From Clostridia bacterium (GTDB lineage: Bacteria > Bacillota > Clostridia > Monoglobales > Monoglobaceae): a stretch of 64,000 nucleotides of DNA. Where the stretch lies: NCBI GenBank assembly GCA_017409575.1, contig JAFQSM010000038.1, positions 89,302-153,301 on the forward strand, read 5' to 3'. Positions 60,554 to 64,000 of this stretch are shown here, one piece after another. A program made the translations under genes and the position numbers. A model generated the notes under the pieces. That model ran no database searches. It worked only from the letters and a program-made list of their open reading frames with translations, and had not been told where the DNA came from. Each line of letters starts with the position of its first letter. Positions within the stretch are counted from its first letter, which is position 1.

Positions 60554-60592
60554 AAAAATGGTGGTCAAATTTGACCACCATTTTTTAATCAC
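60554..60592. terminator. Bidirectional terminator between the AraC gene and 60585 gene
   Basis: AAAAAATGGTGGTCAAA and TTTGACCACCATTTTTT form a perfect 17 bp stem, strong in both directions. Confidence 0.95.
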
Positions 60593-60878
60593 ACTTTATG
60601 CTCTCTTCACCCACGCAAGCTTCAATCTGGTATCTGATGGGTATTTTTATGCATACCTTTTGAGTGATAACCAAATCAAGGCCGTTTTCACATTCGCTAT
60701 CACAGCACTCAATAACTGGCTCTTCACAACATTCTATTGTTATTTCGCCTGTTCTTGTTTTGGGACGCACCGCTATTGGAATGCTGATATTAGCATACTG
60801 ATAATTCACGGTAGAGCATCCGTCACCTCTGTCATCACATCCGCCAAATTCCATTTCGTTATATTCTTCCGGATTCAT
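60585..60878 (-). CDS. Small cysteine-rich beta protein, possibly spore coat
   Basis: 97 residues: an acidic head (MNPEEYNEMEFGGCDD) and a central beta-type domain (ISIPIAVRPKTRTGEITIECCEEPVIECC, LVITQKVCIKIPIRYQIEACVG). The eight or so cysteines and the beta pattern recall Clostridial spore coat or SipL-like proteins, but there is no firm match. AAAAGGAGA precedes the start. Confidence 0.6.
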   Translation of the reverse strand: MNPEEYNEMEFGGCDDRGDGCSTVNYQYANISIPIAVRPKTRTGEITIECCEEPVIECCDSECENGLDLVITQKVCIKIPIRYQIEACVGEESIKCD

Positions 60879-61014
60879 TCTGACATTCTCCTTTTTGTTG
60901 CATATTTATCCCATTTGATTTGGGATACTATATTTTATGCAAAATCCGGAAGAATGTTCTGTTCCTCATCGGTCCAAAATGTTCCCAATACTTAAGAACC
61001 GTCCCTTGTGGTGT

Positions 61015-61257
61015 CTATCTTCCAACAAACATCTGGGTCCAGTAGTTTCCGTCTGCAACATATCCAACGCCAATTGTGTTGTATGATGCATTTAAAATGT
61101 TTGCTCTGTGTCCTGCTGAATTCATCCAGCCGTTAACAACAGCCTGAGGAGTTGCCTGCCCTCTGGCAATATTCTCGCCGGCAGTTTTGTATGATATGCC
61201 AAAACTCTTCATCATATCAAAAGGTGAGCCATAAACAGGACTTGTGTGAGAACACAT
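61015..61257 (-). pseudogene. CAP/SCP-domain protein, 5'-truncated
   Basis: The frame keeps the C-terminal part of a CAP domain: SHTSPVYGSPFDMMKSFG, AGENIARGQATPQAVVNGWMNS, GHRANILNASYNTIGVGYV and NYWTQMFVG. The N-terminal half, with signal peptide and the first conserved His, is missing. It is cut at the HTSP motif, exactly where a tandem repeat (61253-61288) linked to the adjoining transposase begins. Clostridial CAP proteins are usually secreted, often in sporulation or wall functions. The remnant is almost surely inactive. Confidence 0.85.
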
Positions 61258-61288
61258 TTGGGGACGTGCCCACATTTGGGGACGTGCC
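61253..61288. repeat. Tandem 18 bp repeat at the CAP/transposase junction
   Basis: CACATTTGGGGACGTGCC occurs twice in a row (61253-61270 and 61271-61288) and its end overlaps the transposase stop codon. A related GGGACGG word (on the minus strand) lies on the other side of the CAP remnant near 60996-61010. Both look like REP-type elements mobilised by the neighbouring RAYT. Confidence 0.75.
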
Positions 61289-62061
61289 TATTTTTGCACG
61301 TTTGCCCTTGTTATAATACCCCGTGATATTCCCGTGGCTCTTTCTAATTGTCCTATCGTAAACCCTTCGTTTCTTAACAATGCAAGTATACTGTCCCTAT
61401 CTGCTTTTGCTCTTAGTGTTATTTCCTCCGGTCTAATTCCGCCTGTTATTTTTATAATTCTTCGTTTTAACTGTTCATCAGTAAGTCTCTTTGTGTTTGA
61501 TATTGAAAAATCAGTATCTTCCATAATCTCATGAAATTTTTTGAATTCTTTTAAAGCCTGATCTTCTTCCTCTGATAAAATTGATAAACCAAATTCTATA
61601 TCTGTTAATTCATTTTTTAAGTTTATGTAATCACTATAACTACTCCAGATATACTCTTCCGGTTTATCAACCATACCTGCTTTCACAGGATTCTGATGTA
61701 TATACCTCATCAAAGTGAGATAATATGTTTCGTCTTCTATAGGCTCACTATTATAACGATTTCCTATCAAGCTTCCACTACGTTGATATTTTCGATTATA
61801 CCACATCACATACCGAGTCAACAGCTTATGCATTATTGCCTTAATATCTCCCGACTCCTTCTCTCTTAAAAACAAGTGTACATGATTTGTCATTAAACAA
61901 TAAGCGTATATCTGTATTCCAACTACAGTTTTTATTTCATTTATTATTTCAAGCAGTTTTATATAATCTTCATCTTCTTCAAATAAATTCTGCCTATTAA
62001 GCCCTCTAAAAATAATATGGTATAACCCGGTTTCACTAAGAACTCTTGGTGGTCTACTCAC
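61288..62061 (-). mobile_element. REP-associated tyrosine transposase (RAYT), Y1_Tnp family
   Basis: 257 residues from the GTG at 62061 (VSRPPRVLSETGLYHII), which has GGGAAG upstream and fits the family start; another GTG three codons earlier is in that site. The HUH motif is in YCLMTNHVHLFL (His-x-His) and the nucleophile Tyr probably in NRYNSEPIED or YLTLMRYIHQNPVKAG. The C-terminus has a DnaA/HTH-like domain (LRNEGFTIGQLERATGISRGII). Such proteins nick REP DNA at single-stranded sites. The linked repeats lie at its 3' end. Confidence 0.9.
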
Positions 62062-62218
62062 CTTTATCACTTCCCTTTACCGAATTATATGATTTTGTCA
62101 AGTTAGGGACAAAAAAATTTTTTATTTTTTTCAAACCACCTTGACACAATTATTCCATTATAATATGAATAATTATATCACAAATGCTCTGAAGAATCAA
62201 TATTTAGGACCAAATAAG

Positions 62219-62365
62219 TCAACTTATCAATGCTTTTTTGTTCTTTTGAACAATTAAAGTCTCTTTTTTTCTATCATCAGGTAATAATTGTTCCGGAGTC
62301 CCTACCCTGCAGTACATTACTACCTTCATTTTATTTTGAAACTTCTTTTTCTTTCTTTTATTCAT
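62219..62365 (-). CDS. Small recombinase-cluster protein (CRVGT type)
   Basis: 48 residues from the ATG at 62365, four bases after the large recombinase stop, with AAGGTGG upstream. A basic head (MNKRKKKKFQNKMKVVMYCRVGT) is followed by PEQL and a Lys-rich end. VMYCRVGT resembles the catalytic start (YxRVS) of serine recombinases but with Gly in place of Ser. Short proteins like this often follow Clostridial recombinases. It may be a relic or a small partner. Confidence 0.55.
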   Translation of the reverse strand: MNKRKKKKFQNKMKVVMYCRVGTPEQLLPDDRKKETLIVQKNKKALIS

Positions 62366-62369
62366 GAAA

Positions 62370-63911
62370 CTACACCACCTTTTCCTTAAAGTTCCATTTG
62401 ATTTCAATGCGCCTGTCTTCATACACATATATGGTTTTAATAAGGCATTTAAGCATTTCATTGTTAAAGGTCTCTGCATTAAGAAACTCTTCAAAGAGAT
62501 TTATTGTTACTTCATCGGCAGCAGATAAATCATTGACTTTGTAACTATCAAGCTCTCTTTCGCATTCTTCGATGCTATTTTCTATTTTCTGCTTAAGATT
62601 AAGAAAATCCTCTTCGGATATCTCATTTTTTGTGAGTTTGATATAACCGTCAATCTTTTGCTGTTTTAATCCACTGATCCTTTTATTGATAGCGTTAATC
62701 CTTTTGCCGTATGCTTTTTCTTTGTCTTCCATACCTTTTCTTATCTGTATGAGTTCTGCAGTCTTTGCAAGTTCAAGCTTTACTGCCTGTATAACTATAT
62801 CATTGAGTTCCTGCTCATTGAATGTTTCATGACAGCAGTTATCATTTGGAACACCAACCCACAAAGAGTAACATCTGAATTTTACTGCATGAGGAAATGA
62901 ACCATATTTTTCAAAGATACGGTTGCATCCCGGGCAACGTAGCAATCCATCAAGAAGAACTTTTTCTCTCTTCTTGCCACGTGGTTCTGCTAATTTTTTA
63001 GGTCGAACCCTATAGAATTGCTCCTTATCTATAATCGGTTCGTGAGTGTTCTGAACAATGATATATTCTTCAGGAGCAGTTTTTCTTGAATTACCTCCGA
63101 CATACTTAACTTTTGTCAATCCTGATACCATATTTCCTATGTATCTTTCATCATCAAGAATACGGCATATCATACTCCTATTCCATATAGCTGCTTGTCC
63201 CACTCTTCTCCAGTCTTTCTTTTTAGTAAGCATTACTTTATATTCACTTTGAGATAATACACCTTCACCATTAAGTTGTTTTGCTATTTCAGTATAGGAC
63301 AATCCAGTATCTCTCATATCAAATATGCGGCGTACAACTTCTGCAGCTTCGGGATCAATGATAAGTTTATGTCTATCTTCAGGAGATTTCATATATCCGT
63401 AAATAGCATATGCAGCAAAACATTCACCACGTTTCTGTTGCATCCGTTTCACACTTGTTATTTTTTGAGATAAATCCTGGCTATACATTGCATTGGTCAA
63501 ATTCTTTAATGCAACATCCACGCCACAGGTTACTCCCTGATAATCAAGACTATCATAATTATCATTTACCGCTATGAAACGCACTCTCCACTCAGGAAAT
63601 ATCTTATCTGTATATCTACCTACCTCAATGTAATCTCTTGCAAATCTTGATAGGTCTTTTACAATTATGCACTGAACAAGATGCATTTCAGCCAATACAA
63701 GCAATCTTTTCATTCCGGGACGATTAAAGTTAGTGCCAGAGTATCCATCATCAACAATTTCTATTACTTCTACATCCCTATCTGAAAAAACAGCCGATAT
63801 ATGCAAGTCAATTAAATCACGCTGGTTGGCAATACTGTCACTTTCAATGCTATCTCCGTCTTCTAACGAAAGGCGTAGATATTTCAAAATAATATATTTG
63901 TTATCCTGCAA
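62370..63911 (-). CDS. Large serine recombinase
   Basis: 513 residues from a TTG start with GGAGGTG upstream. The N-terminal catalytic domain has YLRLSLEDGD (Ser nucleophile), YSGTNFNRPGMKRL and KDLSRFARDYIEVG. A recombinase domain (about 160-270) follows, then a zinc ribbon with CPGCNRIFEKYG and CCHETF, a coiled coil (about 385-450) and a C-terminal VYEDRRIEIKW. This is the TnpX/Clostridial large-resolvase type used by integrative elements. It is preceded by the end of another recombinase gene whose stop overlaps its start, giving a tandem set. Confidence 0.95.
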   Translation of the reverse strand: MQDNKYIILKYLRLSLEDGDSIESDSIANQRDLIDLHISAVFSDRDVEVIEIVDDGYSGTNFNRPGMKRLLVLAEMHLVQCIIVKDLSRFARDYIEVGRYTDKIFPEWRVRFIAVNDNYDSLDYQGVTCGVDVALKNLTNAMYSQDLSQKITSVKRMQQKRGECFAAYAIYGYMKSPEDRHKLIIDPEAAEVVRRIFDMRDTGLSYTEIAKQLNGEGVLSQSEYKVMLTKKKDWRRVGQAAIWNRSMICRILDDERYIGNMVSGLTKVKYVGGNSRKTAPEEYIIVQNTHEPIIDKEQFYRVRPKKLAEPRGKKREKVLLDGLLRCPGCNRIFEKYGSFPHAVKFRCYSLWVGVPNDNCCHETFNEQELNDIVIQAVKLELAKTAELIQIRKGMEDKEKAYGKRINAINKRISGLKQQKIDGYIKLTKNEISEEDFLNLKQKIENSIEECERELDSYKVNDLSAADEVTINLFEEFLNAETFNNEMLKCLIKTIYVYEDRRIEIKWNFKEKVV

Positions 63912-64000
63912 GTTCTACACCTCCGTTCAGTAATTCAATATATTCCGCAATAGTGTCTTTGTGCTTCCACTCGATTTCTACTCTGTTATCGGAGTACACC
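63901..64000 (-). CDS. C-terminus of a second serine recombinase, cut by the window edge
   Basis: The minus-strand frame at the edge ends VYSDNRVEIEWKHKDTIAEY and stops at TAA (63901-63903), 11 bases inside the next recombinase. VYSDNRVEIEW is the typical end of large serine recombinases, like VYEDRRIEIKW of its neighbour. The two are translationally coupled. The main part lies beyond the window. Confidence 0.75.
   Translation of the reverse strand, partial: VYSDNRVEIEWKHKDTIAEYIELLNGGVELAG

Overview
The window looks like a spore-forming, low-to-mid GC Clostridia chromosome, probably a gut Firmicute. The support is yabP-yabQ-divIC-yabR and spoVT, a YtvI-like protein, PPi-type phosphofructokinase, high-cysteine mini-proteins, AGGAGG ribosome binding sites and consensus sigma-A promoters. 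Placement below class level is inference.

Layout. (1) About 138-7778 is a 7.6 kb integrated element lodged in the 3' part of yebC. A diverged copy of the yebC 3' end lies at 1-137, and the intact gene with a matching segment lies at 7615-8358. The element carries a tyrosine integrase, a small serine recombinase, an XRE repressor, a type I toxin-antitoxin-like locus with a convergent antisense RNA, a tight three-gene operon of unknown function, and several orphan proteins. No relaxase or replication gene is visible. (2) 7.6-29 kb is core genome: SPFH/NfeD membrane genes, the YabR-DivIC-YabQ-YabP sporulation/division block, mecA, 6S RNA, rsmD-coaD, a THF riboswitch with folT-folC, gapA, rdgB, ttcA, lrgAB, phosphoglycerate mutase, rsmE, PPi-phosphofructokinase, and a preQ1-I riboswitch with queT. 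(3) 29.2-43.8 kb is a long minus-strand purine cluster, purE-F-M-N-IMP cyclohydrolase-AICAR transformylase-D-L-fhs-formyltransferase-purC, headed by a ZTP riboswitch. Its bifunctional PurH is split into two proteins, PurF has Gly where the catalytic Cys is expected, and four long intergenic gaps each hold a long imperfect hairpin. (4) 43.9-53.9 kb is core: tmk, twin high-Cys mini-genes, hslO, csp, pcrA, mnmA, nifU-nifS, rnhA. (5) 54-60.6 kb is mixed: a frameshifted nagB-like gene, spoVT, a striking array of short hairpins, a tRNA-Arg 3' fragment facing the intact tRNA-Arg, and a sugar-phosphate operon (PIG-L-like, PfkB kinase, NagB-like isomerase) with a divergent AraC regulator. (6) 61-64 kb is mobile DNA: a truncated CAP-domain gene beside a Y1 transposase (RAYT type) and tandem large serine recombinases running off the window edge.

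How it fits together. Folate and one-carbon chemistry recurs. THF controls folate uptake and polyglutamylation, ZTP (the signal of low 10-formyl-THF) controls purine synthesis, and fhs inside the purine cluster makes the 10-formyl-THF that PurN and AICAR transformylase consume. The regions most worth study are the yebC-integrated element, the hairpin arrays, the unusual purine enzymes and the deletion-bearing sugar locus.

All calls come from reading the sequence; no database search was run.
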